Shown one piece after another: positions 1 to 4,471 of a stretch of DNA of 5,252 bases. The stretch's first letter is position 1, and the number at the start of each line of letters is the position of its first letter. Source of the DNA: Dehalococcoidia bacterium (GTDB lineage: Bacteria > Chloroflexota > Dehalococcoidia > SHYD01 > SHYC01). The stretch lies in the NCBI GenBank assembly GCA_016844365.1, contig JAENIT010000062.1:1-5252 (forward strand). The letters run 5' to 3'. The notes beneath the pieces are model-generated. The model was not told where the DNA came from and searched no databases. It saw only the letters and a program-made list of their open reading frames with translations. The translations under genes and the position numbers were made by a program.

Positions 1-77
1 CTGCCCGCGTAGGCTATACTGAAGCCAAGACAGAGTTTGTGAGATCCGTTGAGGAGCTGGCGCGGGCAGCAAAGTAG
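1..77 (+). CDS. C-terminal fragment of an unidentified protein
   Basis: The frame beginning at base 3 stays open for 24 codons and ends in TAG at 75-77; the gene runs in from the left edge. The visible tail ends with EFVRSVEELARAAK, an amphipathic, probably helical C-terminus that reads like real protein, whereas the other two plus frames stop within the first 22 bases. The opposite strand also has an open frame here, but its proline- and serine-rich translation looks like a shadow. Too little remains to assign a family. The gene converges on the minus-strand DUF35 gene with 96 bp between the two stop codons. Confidence 0.5.
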   Translation, partial: ARVGYTEAKTEFVRSVEELARAAK

Positions 78-173
78 GGTGAATAAATACCCCCTATATA
101 AAAACAGCGGCCCTAGCGTCCCCCCCAATTGGGAACAACCAGAGCCGCCATCGCTCAATGGGTATTGTTTGGT
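78..173. other. convergent intergenic spacer, no clear terminator
   Basis: This 96-bp spacer separates two convergent stop codons. It holds a C-run next to the perfect palindrome CCCAATTGGG (124-133), which leaves no loop, and a weak 4-bp hairpin CAAT/ATTG (156-167) followed by a T-rich stretch. Neither is a convincing intrinsic terminator on either strand, so termination here may be factor-dependent or lie outside this spacer. Confidence 0.5.
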
Positions 174-587
174 TTATCTCGCCCTGGGCCTAAACTTGGG
201 CAGGGTTATCTCCGGACTTACGTACTCGAAGGTCACTTCCACGGGCATTCCTATGTGTACGTCCTTGGGATCGCACCCGATGATGTTGGTGCTCATCCTC
301 ACTCCCTCGTCCAACTCCACCACGGCCCAGACATAGGGCAGCTCGTCGCGGAAGCCAGCCATGCCGTTCTGGTAGGTGACGGTGAAGGTGTGAATGGTAC
401 CGGTGCCGTTGGCCCTGACCCAATCGAACTTGTCCGACATGCACTCCAGGCATATAGGCCGGGGGTAGAACCGGAACTTCCCGCAGTCGGAGCACTTCTG
501 GATAAGGATCTCCCGTCGGGCCGCTCCCTTCCAAAAGACCTTGGACTCTTCATCTATGTATGGTATTGGCTTACGATACTCACCCAT
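174..587 (-). CDS. DUF35 OB-fold protein with rubredoxin-like zinc ribbon (thiolase partner)
   Basis: The 137-aa product has the DUF35 layout: an N-terminal helix (about residues 10-28, with FWKGAARRE), a zinc ribbon with C32-x2-C35 and C46-x2-C49 (KCSDCG and CLEC), then an OB-fold over about residues 55-130 with the typical FTVTY and PYVWAVVELDEG strands. Proteins of this family do not act alone as known enzymes. They pair with thiolase-superfamily proteins and are thought to help bind the acyl-CoA, as in the archaeal thiolase/HMG-CoA synthase complex and the Ltp2-ChsH2 steroid aldolase. The gene directly follows such a thiolase with one base between stop and ATG, so the two products very likely form a complex. 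I chose the ATG at 587 rather than the in-frame ATG at 650. It has GGGAGG seven bases upstream, the 650 start would overlap the thiolase by about 60 bp, and the added residues lack family character. All four cysteines are intact. Confidence 0.93.
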   Translation of the reverse strand: MGEYRKPIPYIDEESKVFWKGAARREILIQKCSDCGKFRFYPRPICLECMSDKFDWVRANGTGTIHTFTVTYQNGMAGFRDELPYVWAVVELDEGVRMSTNIIGCDPKDVHIGMPVEVTFEYVSPEITLPKFRPRAR

Positions 588-588
588 C

Positions 589-1731
589 TTAATCCCTCCC
601 TCGTATTGCAGTGCCGCCACTGGACATAGAGCCACCGGTGCCGTGGGCAATGGCTATCTTAGCGTTGGGGACCTGGCGTGGCGTCCCTTCGAACATGTGG
701 CGCAACTGGCGCGTTGCCTCTATCACCAAGAATATGCCCCTGGCCCCAGGGTGATTGGAGGAGAGACCTCCACCATCGGTGTTCATAGGGAAGGCCCCGC
801 CTGGGGCTGTGCGCTGTCCGGACACGAAAGCGCCACCCTCGCCCTTTGCGCAGAACCCTAGGTCCTCTAGCTCCATAAGCACAGTGATGGTGAAGGAGTC
901 GTAGATCATGGCGATGTCTATGTCCTTGCGGTCTACTCCGGCCATCTGGAAGGCCTTTTCGCCACAGCCCGCGGCCGGGTTTTTCGTGAAGTCGGCCATC
1001 TGGTTCATAGTGGAATGGGACCAGTACTCAGACTCGCCCAGCACGTACACCGGCGGGTGCTTGAGATCCTTGGCTCGCTCAGCAGAAGTGAGGACGACGC
1101 CACCACCGCCATCGGAGATCAGACAGCACTCCAAGAAATGGAGGGGTGAGGAGACAACCCGAGAGTTAACCACATCCTCCAAGGTTAGCGGAGTTCGGAA
1201 CATGGCGTCGGGATTGAGAGCCGCCCACTTTCTAGTTGCCACGGAAATCTCCGCCCGTTGAGCGTCGGTGGTGCCGTACTGGTAAGCGTGACGCTGAGCG
1301 CATAGCGCATAGGAGCCTATTGTAGTAGGTCCGTAAGGCACTTCGAAGTTATCCGCTGGCATTCTAGCTGCCCGCCCTGCGGCCCCCGTGGACACTCCTC
1401 CCGACCAGTTGGTGCTGCCATAGGTGATTAAGGCCACGTTGCACATCCCTGCAGCGATAGCCGCTGCAGCGTGGCCCACGTGGATCACGAAAGAGGAACC
1501 GCCCACAGAGGTTGAGTCGATGTAGTTTGGGTGAAGCCCCATGTACTCACTCAACGGGCCAACATCCCCCGAGGTGAAGTAGCCGTCCACATCCTTCAGA
1601 GTGAGGCCCGCATCCTCTAGAGCCCGCTTAGCCATCTCGGCGTGGATAGAGAACACTGTCTTGTCGGGGGCTCTCCTTCGCTCAAACTCCGCAACCCCCA
1701 CAATAGCCGCCTTTTTGGTCAAGAAACCCAT
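589..1731 (-). CDS. SCP-x/lipid-transfer-type thiolase-superfamily protein lacking both catalytic cysteines
   Basis: The 380-aa product has thiolase-fold landmarks typical of the SCP-x/lipid-transfer subfamily: AAIVGVAEF at residues 8-16, STSVGGSSF at 73-81, a YDSFTITV segment at 277-284 with EDLGFC after it, NHPGARG at 326-332 and AHGTGGSMSSG at 362-372. In classical thiolases the first of these regions carries the nucleophilic cysteine and the last the acid/base cysteine. Here they read GGSS (near G78) and H363, while the His of the HP motif (H327) is kept. Ordinary thiolysis therefore looks unlikely. A retro-aldol or other CoA-thioester carbon-carbon cleavage, as in the Ltp2-type steroid side-chain aldolases, is a reasonable inference, but the substrate is unknown. 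The length is normal for a full-length, intact gene. The ATG at 1731 follows a near-perfect GGAGGTGA with a 6-base gap. It heads a two-gene operon with the DUF35 protein. Confidence 0.93.
   Translation of the reverse strand: MGFLTKKAAIVGVAEFERRRAPDKTVFSIHAEMAKRALEDAGLTLKDVDGYFTSGDVGPLSEYMGLHPNYIDSTSVGGSSFVIHVGHAAAAIAAGMCNVALITYGSTNWSGGVSTGAAGRAARMPADNFEVPYGPTTIGSYALCAQRHAYQYGTTDAQRAEISVATRKWAALNPDAMFRTPLTLEDVVNSRVVSSPLHFLECCLISDGGGGVVLTSAERAKDLKHPPVYVLGESEYWSHSTMNQMADFTKNPAAGCGEKAFQMAGVDRKDIDIAMIYDSFTITVLMELEDLGFCAKGEGGAFVSGQRTAPGGAFPMNTDGGGLSSNHPGARGIFLVIEATRQLRHMFEGTPRQVPNAKIAIAHGTGGSMSSGGTAIRGRD
595..600 (-). promoter_or_regulatory. Shine-Dalgarno of the DUF35 gene, inside the thiolase 3' end
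   Basis: On the minus strand GGGAGG lies within the last codons of the thiolase (encoding GRD) and is followed by GATTAAG and the ATG at 587. The thiolase TAA (591-589) is one base from the ATG. This layout decides the DUF35 start and implies translational coupling, suiting subunits made in equal amounts. Confidence 0.85.
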
Positions 1732-1737
1732 TTTAGC

Positions 1738-1745
1738 TCACCTCC
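1738..1745 (-). promoter_or_regulatory. strong Shine-Dalgarno of the thiolase gene
   Basis: Minus-strand GGAGGTGA is an eight-base match to the 16S anti-Shine-Dalgarno, six bases before the ATG at 1731. It fixes the start and predicts efficient translation. Confidence 0.85.
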
Positions 1746-1754
1746 CCGAGTGAT

Positions 1755-1772
1755 AGGCTCAAATCTGAGCCT
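1755..1772 (-). promoter_or_regulatory. hairpin in the thiolase mRNA leader
   Basis: AGGCTCA (1755-1761) and TGAGCCT (1766-1772) form a perfect 7-bp stem closing a 4-nt loop. In the minus transcript it sits nine bases upstream of the Shine-Dalgarno. No T-run follows, so it is not an intrinsic terminator. It could modulate initiation or protect the 5' end. The TGAGCC arm could instead pair with GGCTCA at 1816-1821. Confidence 0.5.
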
Positions 1773-1780
1773 GTGCCGCT

Positions 1781-1808
1781 ATCTCGTCGACCTACCTCGC
1801 TGCGAGAT
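1781..1808 (-). repeat. inverted repeat in the thiolase leader
   Basis: ATCTCG (1781-1786) and CGAGAT (1803-1808) are perfect 6-bp inverted copies around a 16-nt loop. CGAG at 1803-1806 can alternatively pair with the nearer CTCG (1796-1799) across a 3-nt loop, so two exclusive hairpins are possible in the leader RNA. No function is known. Confidence 0.35.
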
Positions 1809-1810
1809 CA

Positions 1811-1836
1811 CCAAGGGCTCACAAACCGAGGCTTGG
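1811..1836. promoter_or_regulatory. imperfect dyad at the predicted thiolase transcription start
   Basis: CCAAG (1811-1815) and CTTGG (1832-1836) flank an inner CTC/GAG pair (1818-1820 and 1828-1830), making a 26-bp imperfect dyad. It covers the start point expected from the minus-strand -10 box (about 1834) and the first transcribed bases. This is a position typical for a repressor site, but no particular regulator can be named. Confidence 0.3.
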
Positions 1837-1840
1837 CCGT

Positions 1841-1869
1841 ATTATACATACCCTTCTCTAGTGTGTAAA
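1841..1869 (-). promoter_or_regulatory. sigma70-type promoter for the thiolase-DUF35 operon
   Basis: Read on the minus strand, TTTACA (1869-1864; five of six consensus bases) and TATAAT (1846-1841; six of six) are separated by exactly 17 bp. The expected start near 1834 gives a leader of about 100 nt before the ATG at 1731. The -35 box sits inside the inverted repeat at 1860-1873, which suggests regulation at this site. Confidence 0.7.
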
Positions 1870-1873
1870 CACT
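1860..1873. promoter_or_regulatory. inverted repeat over the thiolase -35 box (candidate operator)
   Basis: AGTGT-GTAA-ACACT is a perfect 5-bp inverted repeat around 4 bp. It contains TTTACAC on the minus strand and overlaps the -35 element TTTACA. The same TTTACAC core occurs twice more in this intergenic region (1970-1976 and 2012-2018), so a DNA-binding regulator acting on both promoters is possible. Confidence 0.4.
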
Positions 1874-1908
1874 CATTGCCCTAGATATCTCCTGACCATT
1901 ACATAATT

Positions 1909-1937
1909 TTGACACACCAAAACCTGGGTGCTATCAT
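1909..1937 (+). promoter_or_regulatory. sigma70-type promoter for the PIN-TRAM/ispDF operon
   Basis: TTGACA (1909-1914, perfect) and TATCAT (1932-1937, five of six) are 17 bp apart. TGC directly precedes the -10 box, giving an extended -10. Transcription should start at about 1943-1945, leaving a 5' leader of about 105 nt before the TTG at 2051. This is the only clear promoter upstream of PIN-TRAM, ispD and ispF. Confidence 0.75.
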
Positions 1938-1940
1938 TTC

Positions 1941-2001
1941 TGTAGACCTAAGCGTAATTAAAGTGACATTTTACACATTAGGAATCCTGTTAGGGTCTAC
2001 A
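1941..2001 (+). promoter_or_regulatory. long-range inverted repeat in the PIN-TRAM leader
   Basis: TGTAGACC (1941-1948) is matched by GGTCTACA (1994-2001). Allowing one bulged G, pairing continues through TAA/TTA (1949-1951 and 1990-1992), for an 11-bp arm around a loop of about 38 nt. The left arm spans the predicted transcription start, so it could be paired operators for DNA looping or a 5'-terminal RNA stem. Confidence 0.4.
1970..1976 (+). repeat. TTTACAC element, copy 2
   Basis: TTTACAC within ACATTTTACACATT lies about 26 bp downstream of the predicted plus-strand start. Its offset to the next copy (2012-2018, same strand) is 42 bp, about four helical turns. Confidence 0.35.
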
Positions 2002-2011
2002 ATAGGTGTGG

Positions 2012-2018
2012 TTTACAC
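2012..2018 (+). repeat. TTTACAC element, copy 3
   Basis: TTTACAC sits in GTGGTTTACACTCT and is part of a short dyad, GTGT (2006-2009) with ACAC (2015-2018). It lies just upstream of the PIN-TRAM ribosome-binding region. Confidence 0.35.
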
Positions 2019-2035
2019 TCTAATAAGGGAGGACC

Positions 2036-2045
2036 GGGGGGTGAT
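2036..2045 (+). promoter_or_regulatory. Shine-Dalgarno that decides the PIN-TRAM TTG start
   Basis: GGGGGGTGAT matches the extended anti-Shine-Dalgarno target GGAGGTGAT apart from one base (a G-U wobble) and lies at the proper distance from TTG at 2051. An in-frame TGA at 2048-2050 rules out any earlier start. The ATG at 2084 (residue 12) has no comparable site. A second purine block, AGGGAGG (2026-2032), lies further upstream. Confidence 0.65.
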
Positions 2046-2050
2046 AGTGA

Positions 2051-3121
2051 TTGTCTGCTGAATTTTTATCAAGAATAATAGGTATGGCGATATTCGCATA
2101 TTTAGGCTGGGTTATGAGCGGCGTCAGCGGCTTAGTCGGCTCTCGAAGTCTGCCTCCCCAATACGAGCCTTGGGTTCGAGCTATAGTTCTTGCGGCTGGA
2201 GCAGTAGGCCTTTTAGTTACTCCTTACATAACCGTCAAGCCCTTCCGCTGGGCCACGACGCAGATAAAACAGCTCCCCCCTACCGTTCTCTTTGCGGCTA
2301 GTATTGGGCTTTTCGTAGGCTTGATAATGTCGGCTCTGCTAGCCGTGCCCCTGTCCATGCTCCCTGGATACTTCGGCACATTCGCGCCCCTCGCAGCGAG
2401 TCTCCTGCTGGCATACCTGGGCACCACCCTTATGGTGATCAGAGAGCGGGACATGGTGCAAATGGTTACCTCCTACATGCCCTCCTCAGTGTCCCAGAAC
2501 CGTAACGGCTCCCCTGGCACCGATAAGCTTATCGTGGACACCAGCGCTATCATAGACGGTCGCATCGCCGATATCAGCAAAACCGGCTTCCTCAGAGGCA
2601 CACTGGTTATACCTCGTTTTATCCTGGACGAGCTCCGCCACATAGCCGACTCCTCCGATTCACTTCGACGTAACAGGGGGCGGCGAGGACTGGAGATGCT
2701 CAACAAACTCCAGAAAGAGTCTGACGTTCCCATAGAGATATGGGATGCCACCGTGGGTGATGCCGTAGATGTCGACGCGAAGCTGGTTCTGCTGGGTAGA
2801 CTACTTAAGGCGCCGATAATCACCAACGACTTTAACCTCAACCGTGTAGCCGAGCTTCAAGGGGTGCGTGCTCTAAACATAAACGAATTGGCCAACGCGG
2901 TAAAATCCATAGTGCTTCCAGGCGAGGAGATAATGGTTCGGGTTATCCAAGAGGGTAAGGAGACTGGGCAGGGAGTGGGATTCCTGGACGATGGGACTAT
3001 GGTGGTGGTTGAAGGAGGAAGACGGTTCATCAATAGCAGTGACACTAACATAGTGGTAACCAGGGTATTACAGACCGTGGCGGGGCGGATGATCTTTGCC
3101 CAACCTAAGGATTACCCATAA
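2051..3121 (+). CDS. membrane-anchored PIN-TRAM protein (YacL-like)
   Basis: The 356-aa product has three parts. Residues 1-130 are hydrophobic, with about four membrane segments (roughly 8-30, 42-60, 78-104 and 108-130). A PIN nuclease-like domain follows at about 158-280, with acidic residues in the expected places: D163 (VDTSAIIDGR), E194 (LDELRHIAD), D242 (DVDAKL) and D260 (TNDFNLNR). A C-terminal TRAM domain covers about 287-350 (GEEIMVRVIQEGKETGQGVG onward). PIN domains are usually metal-dependent RNases and TRAM binds RNA, so a membrane-tethered RNA-acting enzyme is plausible, but I know of no settled function for this family. The acidic cluster is intact. The TTG start is chosen from the Shine-Dalgarno and the in-frame stop just before it; the ATG at 2084 would shorten the first membrane segment. 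It is first in the operon with ispD and ispF, as yacL is in Bacillus. Confidence 0.92.
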   Translation: MSAEFLSRIIGMAIFAYLGWVMSGVSGLVGSRSLPPQYEPWVRAIVLAAGAVGLLVTPYITVKPFRWATTQIKQLPPTVLFAASIGLFVGLIMSALLAVPLSMLPGYFGTFAPLAASLLLAYLGTTLMVIRERDMVQMVTSYMPSSVSQNRNGSPGTDKLIVDTSAIIDGRIADISKTGFLRGTLVIPRFILDELRHIADSSDSLRRNRGRRGLEMLNKLQKESDVPIEIWDATVGDAVDVDAKLVLLGRLLKAPIITNDFNLNRVAELQGVRALNINELANAVKSIVLPGEEIMVRVIQEGKETGQGVGFLDDGTMVVVEGGRRFINSSDTNIVVTRVLQTVAGRMIFAQPKDYP

Positions 3122-3147
3122 TGAAGCCGGGCATGGGAGGCGTTTAA
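3121..3147 (+). other. possible 8-codon leader ORF between PIN-TRAM and ispD
   Basis: ATG at 3121 overlaps the PIN-TRAM stop as TAATG and opens an ORF encoding MKPGMGGV, ending in TAA at 3145-3147. That stop is six bases before the ispD TTG and in the same frame. AAGG at 3107-3110 could serve as its ribosome site. It may act as a translational relay or be chance; nothing shows that the peptide has a role. Confidence 0.2.
3135..3140 (+). promoter_or_regulatory. Shine-Dalgarno of ispD with unusually long spacing
   Basis: GGGAGG is the only good ribosome-binding match before ispD but lies 13 bases from the TTG at 3154, longer than the usual 5-9. An in-frame TAA at 3145-3147 blocks any earlier start, so TTG remains the best choice. 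Initiation may be weak or depend on coupling to upstream translation. Confidence 0.5.
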
Positions 3148-3153
3148 TATCCC

Positions 3154-3843
3154 TTGGAGCAAGTAGGAGCAGTGATCCTGGGGGCTGGCAACAGCTCAAG
3201 GATGGACGGGACGGACAAGGTGTTCGCCCCTCTAGGGGAGTACCCGCTCTTATTTTGGTCTGTCAGCGCCTTTCAGCGATGCTCAGCGGTACACCGCATA
3301 GTATTAGTCATGAACCACGTCAATCTCCCCCTGGCTAAGGCTCTGGTTGATGAGGCCGGCTTGACCAAAGTACATGGGGTCCTCTTGGGGGGACAGCGCC
3401 GCCAGGACTCGGTATATGAGGGACTGAAGGCTCTCGAAGGCTGTCAGTGGGTGATGATCCATGATGGAGCCCGCCCTTTGGTCTCAGAGGAGATTATCAT
3501 CAGAGGTCTTCTTGAAGCCAGAAAGACAAGCGCAGCCGTACCTGGCGTGCCCGTGAAAGACACCATCAAAAGAGTGGACCGGGAGGGAATAGTTACGCGC
3601 ACTCTTCGTCGGCAACGCTTGTGGGCCATCCAAACGCCCCAGGTCTTTCGCTACGATGTCATTCTTGATGCACACCAGAGGGTATCAAAAGACGTAACTG
3701 ACGACGCCTCTATGGTGGAGTTGTGTGGAGGCACTGTGACTATATTCCCGGGGTCTCCATTTAACCTGAAGGTTACAGAGCCAGATGACCTTATCTTGGC
3801 CGAGGCGTTGCTAAGGAGCCATGCGAGTCGGGACGGGGTATGA
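3154..3843 (+). CDS. ispD: 2-C-methyl-D-erythritol 4-phosphate cytidylyltransferase
   Basis: IspD is the cytosolic MEP-pathway enzyme that joins CTP and methylerythritol 4-phosphate to give CDP-methylerythritol and pyrophosphate. The 229-aa length is normal. The N-terminal nucleotide-binding loop is present (AVILGAGNSSRM, residues 6-17) with R16 and K22 at the positions of the catalytic Arg and Lys of E. coli IspD. Other family blocks follow: GGQRRQDSV (79-87), HDGARPLV (103-110), VPVKDTIK (132-139), TPQVFRYD (161-168), TDDASMVE (182-189) and FNLKVTEPDDL (203-213). The last includes K206, the second conserved substrate-contacting lysine. The loop reads LGAG where many homologues have PAAG or AAAG, a mild variant. 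The start is TTG: there is an in-frame stop nine bases upstream, and the first motif begins only five residues in. The gene lies 32 bp after the PIN-TRAM stop and its 3' end overlaps ispF by 23 nt. Confidence 0.96.
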   Translation: MEQVGAVILGAGNSSRMDGTDKVFAPLGEYPLLFWSVSAFQRCSAVHRIVLVMNHVNLPLAKALVDEAGLTKVHGVLLGGQRRQDSVYEGLKALEGCQWVMIHDGARPLVSEEIIIRGLLEARKTSAAVPGVPVKDTIKRVDREGIVTRTLRRQRLWAIQTPQVFRYDVILDAHQRVSKDVTDDASMVELCGGTVTIFPGSPFNLKVTEPDDLILAEALLRSHASRDGV

Positions 3844-4300
3844 CATCCACCCCCTGGTGGAGGGGAGAAGGCTGGTCCTGGGAGGAGTTGAGATGCCTGG
3901 GACCAAGGGACTGCTGGGCCATAGCGATGCGGACGTTCTCCTTCACGCCGTGACCGACGCCTTACTGGGCGCAGCAGCTCTAGGGGATATAGGACAGCAT
4001 TTCCCTCCCGGAAACCCGGAAACCACTGGAATATCTAGCCTGGCTATATTAAGCTATACTCGACAGTTGCTTTCAGACAGCGGTTGGCAGATAGTTAATA
4101 TAGACTCGACGGTAGTTGCAGAGAGCCCAAAGCTGGCCCCTTATCTGGAGACGATGCGACAGCGGATTGGGGAAGTCCTAGGGCTCACCCCCGACTATAT
4201 AAGCATAAAAGCCAAAACTAACGAAGGGTTCGAAGCTGTGGGCCGTGGTGAGGCCATATCCGCTTACGCCGTCGCCCTTGTGGAGCGGTTAGAGCAGTGA
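3821..4300 (+). CDS. ispF: 2-C-methyl-D-erythritol 2,4-cyclodiphosphate synthase
   Basis: IspF is the cytosolic homotrimeric MEP-pathway enzyme that cyclises CDP-methylerythritol 2-phosphate, releasing CMP. The 159-aa product is full length. The zinc ligands D8, H10 and H42 fall at exactly the E. coli numbering (GYDIHPL and VLLHAVTDALLGA). Also present are the GHSDAD block (33-38), DIGQHFPP (56-63), STVVAESPKLAPY (96-108) and the C-terminal KAKTNEGFEAVGRGEAISAY (130-149). The ATG is the only sensible start: an in-frame TAA lies at 3812-3814, and D8/H10 follow at the canonical distance. AAGGAG at 3813-3818 leaves only two bases to the ATG, an unusually short gap. The 23-nt overlap with ispD suggests that translation is coupled. 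The intermediate kinase gene ispE is not in this window. Confidence 0.97.
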   Translation: MRVGTGYDIHPLVEGRRLVLGGVEMPGTKGLLGHSDADVLLHAVTDALLGAAALGDIGQHFPPGNPETTGISSLAILSYTRQLLSDSGWQIVNIDSTVVAESPKLAPYLETMRQRIGEVLGLTPDYISIKAKTNEGFEAVGRGEAISAYAVALVERLEQ

Positions 4301-4471
4301 GCAAACAGAGATAAACGCAGATGATAGCTGAGAGATTTTGGCCCTTGAATTATGGGAACGACTCCTCCTACCCAAACATAACCCCCAGATGCGTCTGTAC
4401 AGCGGGGTGCCCCGATTCAATGGAGCACCCCGACAGGCTGAGCGCCAAGCCCACAGGGGGTAGGAGACACT
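4301..4471 (+). other. ispF-cysE intergenic leader
   Basis: This 171-bp gene-free spacer contains the hairpin at 4395-4436 and the cysE ribosome site. I found no convincing sigma70 promoter: TTGAAT at 4345-4350 has only poor -10 candidates at the right distance. I also saw no recognisable T-box element. In Bacillus this part of the gene order contains gltX and then a cysteine-responsive leader before cysE, so a regulatory leader would be expected here. Confidence 0.5.
4395..4436 (+). promoter_or_regulatory. strong GC-rich hairpin upstream of cysE
   Basis: CGGGGTGC (4403-4410) and GCACCCCG (4425-4432) form a perfect 8-bp stem with a 14-nt loop. After a 4-nt bulge it extends by CTGT/ACAG (4395-4398 and 4433-4436). 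CTGTACAG (4395-4402) is itself a palindrome. GGGG (4404-4407) could instead pair with CCCC (4410-4413), though only across a very tight 2-nt loop. No U-run follows, so it is not a standard intrinsic terminator. It may be a 3'-end stabiliser for ispF mRNA or a cysE leader element. Confidence 0.5.

Larger units (their letters stand above)
1732..2050. promoter_or_regulatory. divergent intergenic control region
   Basis: This 319-bp gene-free stretch separates the divergent thiolase and PIN-TRAM genes. Its centre (about 1840-2030) is visibly AT-richer than the flanking genes. It holds one good sigma70-type promoter for each direction with their -35 boxes about 40 bp apart, leaders of roughly 100 nt on each side, three TTTACAC elements and several inverted repeats. 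The reading frames crossing it show no protein-like features. The individual elements are listed separately. Confidence 0.75.

Noticed and set aside
124..133. Palindrome CCCAATTGGG as an intrinsic terminator between convergent genes
   Set aside because: It has no room for a loop and no T-run on either side; probably chance next to a C-run.
129..629. 166-codon plus-strand ORF opposite the DUF35 gene
   Set aside because: It is antisense to a gene with a clear zinc ribbon, OB-fold pattern and Shine-Dalgarno. Its own translation shows no domain, and its start has no ribosome site.
588..650. Earlier ATG for the DUF35 protein (21 more residues)
   Set aside because: It would overlap the thiolase by about 60 bp, adds residues without family character, and has no advantage over the ATG at 587 with its well-placed Shine-Dalgarno.
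1642..1884. 80-codon plus-strand ORF crossing the thiolase start and the divergent promoter region
   Set aside because: It overlaps a well-supported gene start and the thiolase promoter; the translation has no protein-like features.
4345..4374. Separate promoter for cysE using TTGAAT
   Set aside because: The -10 candidates at 17-18 bp (CTACCC, TACCCA) match the consensus poorly.
4301..4471. T-box riboswitch before cysE
   Set aside because: Expected by analogy with Bacillus, but I could not find the conserved T-box sequence (AGGGUGGNACCGCG-like) or a terminator with a U-run, and the spacer is short. A covariance-model search would settle it.
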